Shown here piece after piece: positions 1 through 5,149 of a stretch of DNA of 5,149 bases. Positions within the stretch are counted from its first letter, which is position 1. Each line of letters begins with the position of its first letter. A model generated the notes under the pieces. That model was not told where the DNA came from. It searched no databases and saw only the letters and a list, made by a program, of their open reading frames with translations. Position numbers and translations under genes: made by a program. The stretch is taken from positions 1 through 5,149 of the forward strand of contig CAJWPV010000141.1 in NCBI GenBank assembly GCA_913045395.1, read 5' to 3'. Source of the stretch: an uncultured Verrucomicrobiota bacterium. Its GTDB lineage: Bacteria > Verrucomicrobiota > Verrucomicrobiia > Limisphaerales > UBA1096.

Positions 1-911
1 CGTTTGCCGCTCTTGCGGTCGAGGCAATGCAGCCGCTTGTCGCGGCAGCCGACCAACACGCGATCCGCCGTCACCGCAGGCGAGGAAATGTAGGCGAAGG
101 CGCGGTCCTTGTATTTCCAGGCGATCCTGCCGCCCTGTATGTCGATGCAGAGAAACTCATTCTCGTAATGGCCAATATACGCCATGTTATCGACCACCGC
201 TGCTGAGCCGACGATATACGCCTCGGCGTCGATCTGCTTCTCCTTTTTGCCATCGGCTAACTGGATGACATGCAGCACGGCATCGCACCCGCCAAACGCC
301 GTTCTGCCGGAGGACACCGCTGGCGAGCCGTTAATGTAGTTAGAGGTCTCGTAATGCCAGTTGCTCTTCCCGGTCCCGAGGTCCAGAGAGTAGAGCCGGA
401 AGTCGTAGCTGCCGACGATCAGCGCCGGCTTGGCTTCGCCGCCGCTTGGCTGAAACAAGTTCGGCGCGCCGAGCACGCGATCCTCCGTCTCGAACTTCCA
501 AAGCAGCTTCCCGTCCTTGGCTGAGAGCGCGTACACGAACCCGTCCGATGAGCCGAAATAAACTCGGCCGTTGTCTACCAGCGGCGATGACTCCACGATA
601 TCCTCCGTCTTGAATGACCACAGTTTTTTGCCGGTCTTGAAATCCAGCGTGTATAGATGGCCGTCATCACAGCCCACATACACCTTGCCGCCGGCGATCG
701 CCGCCGTGCTGTGGATGCCCTCCTGAGCCTTGAACGTCCAAAGCGGCTTGAGCGCCGGGCCCAGCTTGCTTTTCGACACGCCGGTGAGCGATGCCGTGCC
801 GCGATACATCGGCCAGGCATCAGCCGGGGCGGCATCCACCCCTGCCGTTTGCCCAAGCGTTTGCCCAAGCGTCGACAACAAAGCCAAGAAAGCGATTAAG
901 AAATGTTTCAT
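1..911 (-). CDS. Secreted PQQ-like beta-propeller repeat protein (3' end beyond window)
   Basis: Reading the minus strand from the ATG at 911-909 gives 303 open codons to the window edge with no stop, so this is the N-terminal part of a longer protein. Residues 1-22 look like a signal peptide (basic start MKHF, then a hydrophobic stretch), so export is predicted. Near residue 33 is W-P-M-Y-R-G, typical of secreted PQQ-type propellers of the PVC group. Then come about six propeller repeats of roughly 35-50 residues, each with a V-Y-V-G-x-x-D-G-x-x-Y-x-L-D strand pair and a T-G-K-x-x-W turn: VYVGCDDGHLYTLD near 77, VYFGSSDGFVYALS near 117, LIVGSYDFRLYSLD near 164, a degenerate one near 205, AYIGHYENEFLCID near 244 and VLVGCRDKRLHCLD near 285. 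The fold is that of BamB and the quinoprotein dehydrogenases. No catalytic or PQQ-binding residue can be assigned, so enzyme versus scaffold stays open. No clear Shine-Dalgarno precedes the start; the start is chosen because it opens the signal peptide. Confidence 0.92.
   Translation of the reverse strand, partial: MKHFLIAFLALLSTLGQTLGQTAGVDAAPADAWPMYRGTASLTGVSKSKLGPALKPLWTFKAQEGIHSTAAIAGGKVYVGCDDGHLYTLDFKTGKKLWSFKTEDIVESSPLVDNGRVYFGSSDGFVYALSAKDGKLLWKFETEDRVLGAPNLFQPSGGEAKPALIVGSYDFRLYSLDLGTGKSNWHYETSNYINGSPAVSSGRTAFGGCDAVLHVIQLADGKKEKQIDAEAYIVGSAAVVDNMAYIGHYENEFLCIDIQGGRIAWKYKDRAFAYISSPAVTADRVLVGCRDKRLHCLDRKSGK
846..872 (-). repeat. 12-bp tandem duplication inside the signal-peptide coding region
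   Basis: On the minus strand the unit ACGCTTGGGCAA occurs twice in perfect tandem, followed by a further ACG (2.25 copies). It is in frame and encodes T-L-G-Q-T-L-G-Q-T at residues 14-22 of the propeller protein, at the end of its predicted signal peptide. Because the unit is a multiple of three, copy-number change would lengthen or shorten the leader without a frameshift. Confidence 0.85.
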
Positions 912-1152
912 GACAAAAACCGGGCCACCCCCCCCAAGCCCACTTGACCAAAAGCCTGCCGAAGGCCCGAAAATAAGGCAATAAAAAATACCACGTACAC
1001 GTACTGTTTTCCCGTGCTGTATTTTTGTGAGATGGCAATTTTTTGGAGGAACGCGCTCTGTTCTGCCTGTTTTACAATGAAAAGGGAAGGCGTCCGTCGC
1101 GAGGATTTACCGGCTCAATACCGGTATTTTACGCAATGGCAAAGCCGAAGGG
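912..1152. other. Gap between gcvH and the propeller gene
   Basis: These 241 bases hold no convincing gene on either strand. The part nearest the propeller gene (about 965-1080) is AT-rich with several A/T runs and should hold that gene's promoter, but no -35/-10 pair stands out. An uninterrupted run of eight G on the minus strand (928-935) lies 16 bases ahead of the propeller start. A short direct repeat, ACGTACACGTAC, sits at 993-1004. The length and AT content suggest the propeller gene is transcribed separately from gcvTH. Confidence 0.6.
1108..1130. repeat. Inverted repeat downstream of gcvH
   Basis: TACCGG, a 7-base spacer, then CCGGTA forms a perfect 6-bp stem. The second arm also forms part of the 12-bp perfect palindrome AATACCGGTATT at 1117-1128. 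It lies 22 bases past the gcvH stop. A T-run follows the stem on the plus strand (TTTT) but not on the minus strand, so it is not a textbook terminator for gcvH. It could be a weak terminator, an RNA 3' end or a protein site. Confidence 0.35.
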
Positions 1153-1536
1153 TCAAACGTTGACCTGCTCGCCGTAGTCGTCGGGGGAGAGTAGGTCGTC
1201 GAGTTCTTTGGGATTTGCCAGATGAATCTTGAAGAACCAGCCGTCGCCGTAGGGATCCTCGTTGACGGTACCCGGCTCGGTGTCGAGGGCGTCGTTGGTC
1301 TCGATGACCCGGCCACTAACCGGCGCGTAGATGTCGCTGGCGGTCTTGACCGACTCGACCACGGCGCAGGGATCGCCGGCGGTTAATTCGCGGCCAATCT
1401 CAGGCAACTCGATGAACACCAGCTCCGTCAGCTCATCCTGTGCATGGTCGGAGATTCCGATGATGGCTGTGTCGCCTTCCACGTTCACCCATTCGTGGGA
1501 GCTGGCGTATTTCAGGTTGGTCGGTATGTCTGACAT
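1153..1536 (-). CDS. gcvH: Glycine cleavage system H protein (lipoyl carrier)
   Basis: This cytosolic carrier protein shuttles the aminomethyl group of glycine, bound to its lipoyl arm, between the P, T and L proteins of the glycine cleavage system. The 127-residue product has the usual family length. The lipoylation motif ESVKTASD is intact, with the modified lysine at residue 64, followed by the conserved Y-A-P-V-S-G turn at 70-75. The early S-H-E-W motif (13-16) and the G-D-G-W-F-F-K-I segment (97-104) are also typical of GcvH. The ATG at 1536 gives the standard N-terminus; no strong ribosome binding site precedes it. It follows gcvT on the same strand after 35 bases, consistent with co-transcription. 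All expected residues are present and nothing suggests decay. Confidence 0.97.
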   Translation of the reverse strand: MSDIPTNLKYASSHEWVNVEGDTAIIGISDHAQDELTELVFIELPEIGRELTAGDPCAVVESVKTASDIYAPVSGRVIETNDALDTEPGTVNEDPYGDGWFFKIHLANPKELDDLLSPDDYGEQVNV

Positions 1537-1571
1537 CGCGGCGTTTTTCTAACGAACGAATGGGCCAGAGG

Positions 1572-2696
1572 TCAATCCAGTTTTCGAAAAATAGGCCGCT
1601 TGACCACCTGCGCCAGAAAGCGGCGGTTGCGGATCTCGATCTCGATGTCGGTGCCGGACTTGGCGTGGGCGCTTTCGACGTAGCCCAAGCCTATGCCGCA
1701 GCCGAGCGACGGGCTCTGCATGCCGCTGGTCACCTCGCCGATTTCCCGGCCAGTTCCGTCGGCGGCAAAGATTTTGTAATGCTCGCGAGGCGGCGCGCTC
1801 TTGCTGGTCATTTTGAAACCGATGCACCGGCGGGAAACGCCGTTCTGTTTTTGTGCTGCAAGAGTTTCCCGTCCGATGAAGTCTGGCTTGTCGAGCGCAA
1901 CGGCCCAGCCAAGTGATGCCTCGATCGGCGTTGTCTCGGCTGTCAATTCGTGGCCGTAGAGCGAGTAGCCGGCCTCGGTACGGAGTGTGTCGCGCGCTCC
2001 GAGGCCGGCTGGCATGAGGCCTAGTGCTGGGCCAAGTGACATGAACTGTTTCCACAATGACACCACGCGTTCGTTGGGTACGACCAGCTCGAAACCGTCC
2101 TCGCCGGTGTAGCCGGTGCGCGACACCCAGGTGGTCGCGCCGCTGAAGTCGAGTTCGGCGATCTGGTTTTTCTGCAACTCGACGGCTGCCGGAAAAACGC
2201 CGGCAATGATTTCAGCCGCTTTCGGGCCCTGCAACGCCAACGCTGACAGCTCGCCGGAGCGGTTGGTCATCTCGAGTTGCAGCGACTTGCTGTTGGAGTT
2301 GCACTGGGCCTTGATCCACATCCAGTCAACCTCCAACCGCGAGGCGTTGACGATGAGCAGGTAGCGGTCTTGGCCGAGTCGGTAGGCGTAGAGGTCGTCG
2401 ATGACGCCGCCGTTGTCCTGGCAGAGAAGTGAGTACTGGCCGCTGTCGGGCTCGAGCTTGGCCAGGTCGTTGCTCAAGATGTGATTTAGGAACTCGAGCG
2501 CGTCCGGGCCGTCGAATTGGAACTCGCCCATGTGCGAGATGTCGAACAGGCCGGCGGCTTCGCGGACGGAGCGGTGCTCCTGCGCGATGCCGGAGTACAG
2601 TAATGGCATTTCCCAGCCACTGAACTGGACCATCCGCGCGTCAAGCGCGGTGTGGGTCTCGAAAAGTGCGGTGCGTTTAAGGCCGTTTTTCTCCAT
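1572..2696 (-). CDS. gcvT: Glycine cleavage system T protein (aminomethyltransferase)
   Basis: The T protein moves the aminomethyl carbon from the lipoyl arm of GcvH to tetrahydrofolate, releasing ammonia and giving 5,10-methylene-THF. Starting at the ATG at 2696 the product is 374 residues, close to the family norm of about 360-375. Visible signatures are the N-terminal L-F-E-T-H (11-15), F-S-G-W-E-M-P (25-31), F-D-I-S-H-M-G (51-57), G-G-V-I-D-D-L (96-102), which holds the conserved folate-site aspartate, [12 protein letters not shown] (192-203), [13 protein letters not shown] (231-243) and the C-terminal T-S-G-x-x-S-P-S-L-G (323-332). The frame is open 14 codons further, to an ATG at 2738, but that extension (MRAWPGAYTARLTD) does not look like the family and runs through a perfect palindrome, so the inner ATG is preferred. 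It is the first gene of the apparent gcvTH unit; gcvP is not in the window. Confidence 0.97.
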   Translation of the reverse strand: MEKNGLKRTALFETHTALDARMVQFSGWEMPLLYSGIAQEHRSVREAAGLFDISHMGEFQFDGPDALEFLNHILSNDLAKLEPDSGQYSLLCQDNGGVIDDLYAYRLGQDRYLLIVNASRLEVDWMWIKAQCNSNSKSLQLEMTNRSGELSALALQGPKAAEIIAGVFPAAVELQKNQIAELDFSGATTWVSRTGYTGEDGFELVVPNERVVSLWKQFMSLGPALGLMPAGLGARDTLRTEAGYSLYGHELTAETTPIEASLGWAVALDKPDFIGRETLAAQKQNGVSRRCIGFKMTSKSAPPREHYKIFAADGTGREIGEVTSGMQSPSLGCGIGLGYVESAHAKSGTDIEIEIRNRRFLAQVVKRPIFRKLD

Positions 2697-2718
2697 GTCC
2701 GTAAGCCGGGCAGTGTAG

Positions 2719-2734
2719 GCGCCTGGCCAGGCGC
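2719..2734. repeat. Perfect 16-bp palindrome upstream of gcvT
   Basis: GCGCCTGGCCAGGCGC is its own exact reverse complement, with no central spacer. It ends 22 bases ahead of the preferred gcvT start. It could be a dimeric-regulator operator or, in the RNA, part of a structure near the ribosome binding site. The lack of a loop makes an operator somewhat more natural than a hairpin. No regulator is encoded in the window to pair it with. Confidence 0.5.
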
Positions 2735-2769
2735 GCAAAAGCTTTCGGCTTGATTAGGGGCATTTTTTG

Positions 2770-2795
2770 GCCGGAAGAACGGGTTGCTTTCCGGC
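2770..2795. repeat. Inverted repeat upstream of the first lipoprotein promoter
   Basis: GCCGGAA, a 12-base spacer, then TTCCGGC makes perfect 7-bp arms. It ends 6 bases upstream of the candidate -35 element of the plus-strand gene. On the minus strand the second arm is followed by CCAAAAAA, so it is not a U-tract terminator in that direction. An operator is possible. The second paralogue's upstream region keeps the spacer motif GTTGC but not these arms. Confidence 0.35.
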
Positions 2796-2801
2796 GATAG
2801 A

Positions 2802-2830
2802 GTGTCATTCTCCGGCCTGTTTTGTGTAAC
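2802..2830 (+). promoter_or_regulatory. Candidate promoter of the first HEAT-like lipoprotein gene
   Basis: GTGTCA (2802-2807, four of six bases matching TTGACA), a 17-base spacer and TGTAAC (2825-2830, four of six matching TATAAT) fit a sigma-70-like promoter. The case rests mainly on conservation: the same TGTCAT-N8-CTGTTTTGTGTAA arrangement occurs ahead of the downstream paralogue at nearly the same distance from its ATG. Transcription would start near 2837, giving a leader of about 55 bases. Whether these hexamers or the whole conserved 13-mer is the recognised element cannot be told from sequence. Confidence 0.4.
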
Positions 2831-2846
2831 TTGGCCAAGCGCCAAG
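2830..2846. repeat. Short inverted repeat at the predicted transcription start
   Basis: CTTGGC, a 5-base spacer, then GCCAAG forms perfect 6-bp arms; the left half also contains the 8-bp palindrome TTGGCCAA (2831-2838). It immediately follows the candidate -10 element, where a repressor site or a 5'-end RNA hairpin could act. It is absent from the second paralogue's upstream region. Confidence 0.3.
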
Positions 2847-2892
2847 ACGTAGTAATTTTGTTCGATCGACCGATTTTGAACCAAAGAAAGCA

Positions 2893-4281
2893 ATGAAAAC
2901 GTTACCTTTTCTTACCAAGGCAGCCAGCGGAACTCTCGCGGCAACCGTGATTTTGGCCGTTGGTTGCGGCCAGGCTCCCGATTCCGGGGAATCCTCCGCG
3001 AACTCAGCCAACATCGAGGCGCTTCAAAAAGAGAACGCTTCGTTGAAAAAGCAACTGGCGGATACGCGGTCGCGCATCGACAGCTTGACAGCCCAACTCA
3101 ATGGAGCCGATGCACCCGTTGTGGATAGGGGACTGTCGGCGGAGGAAATCATCGACGAGTTGATGAATGTCAAATTGACCACGAAGAACCGGCGGGCAGC
3201 CGAGCGTCGCGTGCAGTTCCTGTTCGAGAGCCTCATCCAGCAGGGCGATGCCGCTGTGCCGCACATTCGCGCCTTCCTGAACAAGATGGAGGATGTCGAG
3301 TTTACGGTGCAGCGCTCGGAGGATGAAGAGGAGGGTCGCGGCCGTGGTCGGAGCCGCGGCAATGACTGGGCGGAGCGGCTTCGCGGCCGCACCCGTGGCT
3401 CGTCTCTTGATTTTGAAAAGCCGCCCTCGTTACGCATCGGGCTGATGGATGCCCTGCAGGAGATCGGCGGCAGCAGTGCCGAGGCGGCGCTGGGCGAAGT
3501 GCTCTCGAAAACCGGGCGCGGTTTTGAGGTGGCTTATGTGGCCAAGGCTGTCCGCAGCATGATCGGTCCGGATGCCTTTCGCGACGAGGCGGTGGCAGCC
3601 GCCCATGAACTGCTGAGCGATCCGCTCGAGATGCCCAACCCGAACAGTTTTGACCGGAATGCTAAACGCTACCTCTACAGCGTGCTGGAAATGTATAATG
3701 ACCAGACTTTCATTCAGTCCGCACAGGGGCTGTTGGTGCGTGATGATGGTAAGATCGATGATACCGTGCTCGATTACCTCGACGACGTCGGCAAGGAGCA
3801 GGCGATGGACGCCATCTATCAAGCCTTCAGCAGCGGGAATGTCACGGATCGAGGCGATCTGGGCGACTTGGCCCGAGCCGGCCTCAAGTACACCGGGGCC
3901 AACCCCCAGGCAAACCAGATGTTCAAGGACATCATGTCCAGCGACGAATACGATGTGCGGGTCAAGTGGACCGCACTGCGCGAGATGGACGATGCTGACG
4001 ATGCCACCACCTTACAGGCTAGGCTAAACTTGATGCAGGGAATACAAGCTCAGGAAGATGACGCCACCGATAAGGTTGTACAAATGTACACCCGCCAAAT
4101 CGAGGCCAAGGTCAACGGTGAGGAGTTTGATATGCGTAAGGAAATGCAGAGTTTGGGGACTGACTTTTGGCGCAATGCGTTTGGCAGGGGCGAAAACAGG
4201 GATCGTGGAGATCGCGGAAGTCGTGGTAACAATCGGGAAGAAAATCGACGGAACCAGCCGACCATAGTTCCGGCTCCCTAA
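2893..4281 (+). CDS. Predicted lipoprotein with coiled coil and HEAT-like helical body, first of a tandem pair
   Basis: The 462-residue product is not recognised as a named family. The N-terminus reads as a lipoprotein signal peptide ending in ILAVGC; C25 is the only cysteine in the protein, and the +2 residue is Gly, not Asp, favouring the outer membrane under the E. coli Lol rule. Residues 41-69 form a clean coiled coil with hydrophobic or small residues at exact 3-4 spacing (I41, L44, N48, L51, L55, T58, I62, L65, L69). Residues 80-140 and 178-425 look all-helical with HEAT-like elements, for example Q-G-D-A-A-V-P-H-I-R near 117-126 and L-R-I-G-L-M-D-A-L-Q-E-I-G-G at 180-193. Between them is an acidic then RG-rich linker (142-171), and the tail (431-455) is rich in R, G, N, D and E. 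The start is set by the signal peptide; AAAGAAAG is a weak ribosome site. It ends in tandem stops, TAA then TAG. A structural or protein-binding envelope role is inferred; no enzymatic motif is seen. Confidence 0.85.
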   Translation: MKTLPFLTKAASGTLAATVILAVGCGQAPDSGESSANSANIEALQKENASLKKQLADTRSRIDSLTAQLNGADAPVVDRGLSAEEIIDELMNVKLTTKNRRAAERRVQFLFESLIQQGDAAVPHIRAFLNKMEDVEFTVQRSEDEEEGRGRGRSRGNDWAERLRGRTRGSSLDFEKPPSLRIGLMDALQEIGGSSAEAALGEVLSKTGRGFEVAYVAKAVRSMIGPDAFRDEAVAAAHELLSDPLEMPNPNSFDRNAKRYLYSVLEMYNDQTFIQSAQGLLVRDDGKIDDTVLDYLDDVGKEQAMDAIYQAFSSGNVTDRGDLGDLARAGLKYTGANPQANQMFKDIMSSDEYDVRVKWTALREMDDADDATTLQARLNLMQGIQAQEDDATDKVVQMYTRQIEAKVNGEEFDMRKEMQSLGTDFWRNAFGRGENRDRGDRGSRGNNREENRRNQPTIVPAP

Positions 4282-4335
4282 TAGTCAGTTTTGAGGTTCA
4301 GCTTTCAAAACGCAGAAAATCATAAGGTGTTTTTG

Positions 4336-4401
4336 TTTGTGTAACAGTTGCATTGACCATCGAAAATGTCATCATTTACTCTGTTTTGTGTAATCAGTTG
4401 C
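4336..4401 (+). repeat. Imperfect direct repeat TTTGTGTAA(T)CAGTTGC
   Basis: The first copy, TTTGTGTAACAGTTGC, is at 4336-4351; the second, TTTGTGTAATCAGTTGC, is at 4385-4401. They differ by one inserted T and start 49 bases apart. The TTTGTGTAA part also occurs upstream of the first paralogue at 2821-2829, so this 9-mer appears three times in the window, always ahead of a gene of this family. Only the downstream copy has a reasonable -35 partner. The upstream copy may be a regulator site or a relic of duplication. Confidence 0.6.
4366..4394 (+). promoter_or_regulatory. Candidate promoter of the second HEAT-like lipoprotein gene
   Basis: ATGTCA (4366-4371, four of six matching TTGACA), a 17-base spacer and TGTAAT (4389-4394, five of six matching TATAAT) form a plausible sigma-70-like promoter. 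The surrounding 50 bases (4345-4394) align without gaps to 2781-2830 upstream of the first paralogue, with about 29 identities by hand count, concentrated in GTTGC, TGTCAT and CTGTTTTGTGTAA. The 13-mer ends 62 bases before the ATG here and 63 bases before it in the other gene. An own promoter argues that the second gene can be expressed independently. Confidence 0.45.
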
Positions 4402-4455
4402 GCGTAATGGATGTTTTGTACAAAGAGGTTCAATATCGCTTAAAGTAGGTATTCA

Positions 4456-5149
4456 ATGAAATTAGCAAAATTGTTCCCAAGGGCAGAAATCGTGATGATC
4501 TCGGTTTCGGCTGTTTTGTTTGTCGGCTGCGGAAAAGCGCCATCGACGGATGGCTCTGCTGCGAACGCCATTCAGGCCGAGGCGCTCCGCAAGGAGGTCG
4601 ACTCGCTCAAGGCCAAGCTGGTCAACGCCCAGTCGCGGTTCGAGAGCCTCCGCGAGCAGATCGACAGCGGTGGCGCACCGTCCGTCACGGGCGGCATGTC
4701 CGTGCCGGAGATACTCGATGAGCTGATGCAGACGAGCATGAGCTACAAGAACCGGAGGAGGGCGCAGCGCCGCTTGAGCTACCTGTTCGAGAGCCTGGCG
4801 CTCCAGGGCGATGCCGCCGTGCCGCTCATCCGCGAGTTTCTCAAAAAGATGGAGGACGTCGATTTCGAGGTGAAACGCGAAGGCGAGAGCGACGAGGAAC
4901 GCAAGCGACGTTACAGCCGTTTCCGGGCCACGCTCAACTTCTCCCAGCCGCCGACGCTGCGGATCGGCCTCATCGACATGCTGGCGGAAATCGGCGGCGA
5001 CCACGCGGAAGCCACCATTGCAGAGCTGCTCTCCAGCACCGGTCGGGGGTTCGAGATCGCGTACGCCGCAAAGATCATCCAGGGCTGGCTCGGCAAGGAC
5101 GCTTACCGCACCGAGGCGCTGGCCGCCGCGCACGAGTTGTTGCTCGAAC
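4456..5149 (+). CDS. Predicted lipoprotein, tandem paralogue of the preceding gene (3' end beyond window)
   Basis: Only 231 codons are visible; the frame is open to the edge. It is a clear paralogue of the upstream gene. The signal peptide ends in LFVGC with the only visible cysteine again at residue 25 and Gly at +2. The coiled-coil heptads fall at the same positions with no gap (A41, L44, V48, L51, L55, A58, F62, L65, I69). Residues 80-140 match at 38 of 61 positions by hand count, and the helical block from P-T-L-R-I-G-L (166-229) matches at 41 of 64. The linker between these blocks is 12 residues shorter and is acidic then basic (E-S-D-E-E-R-K-R-R) rather than RG-rich. The start is set by the signal peptide and by alignment with the paralogue; AGTAGG about 8 bases upstream is a modest ribosome site. 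Function is unknown, presumably related to its neighbour. A C-terminal RG-type tail cannot be checked here. Confidence 0.85.
   Translation, partial: MKLAKLFPRAEIVMISVSAVLFVGCGKAPSTDGSAANAIQAEALRKEVDSLKAKLVNAQSRFESLREQIDSGGAPSVTGGMSVPEILDELMQTSMSYKNRRRAQRRLSYLFESLALQGDAAVPLIREFLKKMEDVDFEVKREGESDEERKRRYSRFRATLNFSQPPTLRIGLIDMLAEIGGDHAEATIAELLSSTGRGFEIAYAAKIIQGWLGKDAYRTEALAAAHELLLE

Larger units (their letters stand above)
2697..2892. other. Divergent intergenic control region between gcvT and the lipoprotein gene
   Basis: This 196-base region separates divergently transcribed genes, so it should hold the promoters for both. It contains, left to right, a 16-bp palindrome close to gcvT, an inverted repeat with 7-bp arms (2770-2795), a candidate plus-strand promoter (2802-2830) and a short inverted repeat over the expected transcription start (2830-2846). 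The minus strand was read for a glycine riboswitch ahead of gcvT and its conserved core was not found. No gcvT promoter can be assigned with confidence. Confidence 0.6.
4282..4455. other. AT-rich gap between the tandem paralogues
   Basis: These 174 bases hold no gene. They contain an imperfect direct repeat (4336-4351 and 4385-4401) and a candidate promoter for the second paralogue. A short A/T-only inverted repeat (TTTTGA and TCAAAA, 4289-4310) just after the stop codons is too weak, and lacks a T-run, to be called a terminator. Whether the first gene's transcript reads through into the second is therefore open. Confidence 0.6.

Noticed and set aside
846..872. Repeat as part of a CRISPR or mobile-element end
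   Set aside because: It is a simple two-copy in-frame tandem duplication with no spacer, no inverted ends and no nearby transposase.
1560..1916. Plus-strand open frame of 118 codons over gcvT
   Set aside because: It lies opposite the conserved C-terminal half of gcvT, has no recognisable domain, and has no promoter or ribosome site of note.
2697..2738. Upstream ATG extending GcvT by 14 residues
   Set aside because: The added residues do not resemble the family N-terminus and the extension is partly encoded by the 16-bp palindrome; the inner ATG gives a normal-length protein.
2697..2892. Glycine riboswitch ahead of gcvT
   Set aside because: The minus strand was read for the conserved aptamer core motifs and they are not present, despite some GGAGA-like text.
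3430..3822. Minus-strand open frame of 130 codons over the first lipoprotein gene
   Set aside because: The plus strand encodes the helical body conserved in both paralogues; the antisense product shows no domain.
4289..4310. Rho-independent terminator after the first lipoprotein gene
   Set aside because: The stem is only six A/T-rich pairs (TTTTGA/TCAAAA) with a 10-base loop and no T-run after it.
4462..5133. Long minus-strand open frame of 223 codons opposite the second lipoprotein gene
   Set aside because: The plus-strand frame has a signal peptide and aligns along its whole visible length with the upstream paralogue; the antisense frame is a by-product of GC-rich codons.

Overview
The window carries five protein genes in two blocks. 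It looks like a chromosomal fragment of a Gram-negative bacterium with fairly GC-rich coding DNA and AT-rich gaps between genes. A secreted PQQ-type beta-propeller protein opening with a W-P-x-Y-R-G motif and HEAT-like lipoproteins would suit the PVC group (Verrucomicrobiota or Planctomycetota). That placement is an inference from gene style, not from a marker gene. No RNA gene, CRISPR array, transposase or phage gene was seen.

Minus-strand block (1-2696). From right to left come gcvT (aminomethyltransferase) and gcvH (lipoyl carrier), 35 bases apart and presumably one transcript for the glycine cleavage system. After a 241-base gap comes the 5' part of a secreted beta-propeller repeat protein that runs off the left edge. 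The reading frame of this last gene is open for 303 codons with no stop inside the window, so it is easily missed by an ORF finder that requires both ends. gcvP, the decarboxylase subunit, is not in the window.

Divergent control region (2697-2892). This lies between gcvT and the first lipoprotein gene. It holds a perfect 16-bp palindrome just ahead of gcvT, two further inverted repeats, and a candidate promoter for the plus-strand gene.

Plus-strand block (2893-5149). Two tandem paralogous genes of unrecognised function lie here; the second is cut by the right edge. Both encode predicted lipoproteins with their only visible cysteine at residue 25, a gap-free heptad coiled coil at about residues 41-69, and a helical HEAT-like body. 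Hand-counted identity is about 62-64% in the two conserved body blocks. Their upstream regions also align without gaps: about 50 bases share GTTGC, TGTCAT and CTGTTTTGTGTAA at identical spacing and almost the same distance from the start codon (63 and 62 bases). This suggests that the promoter was duplicated with the gene and has been kept. The paralogous pair with its matching promoters is the most unusual part of the window.
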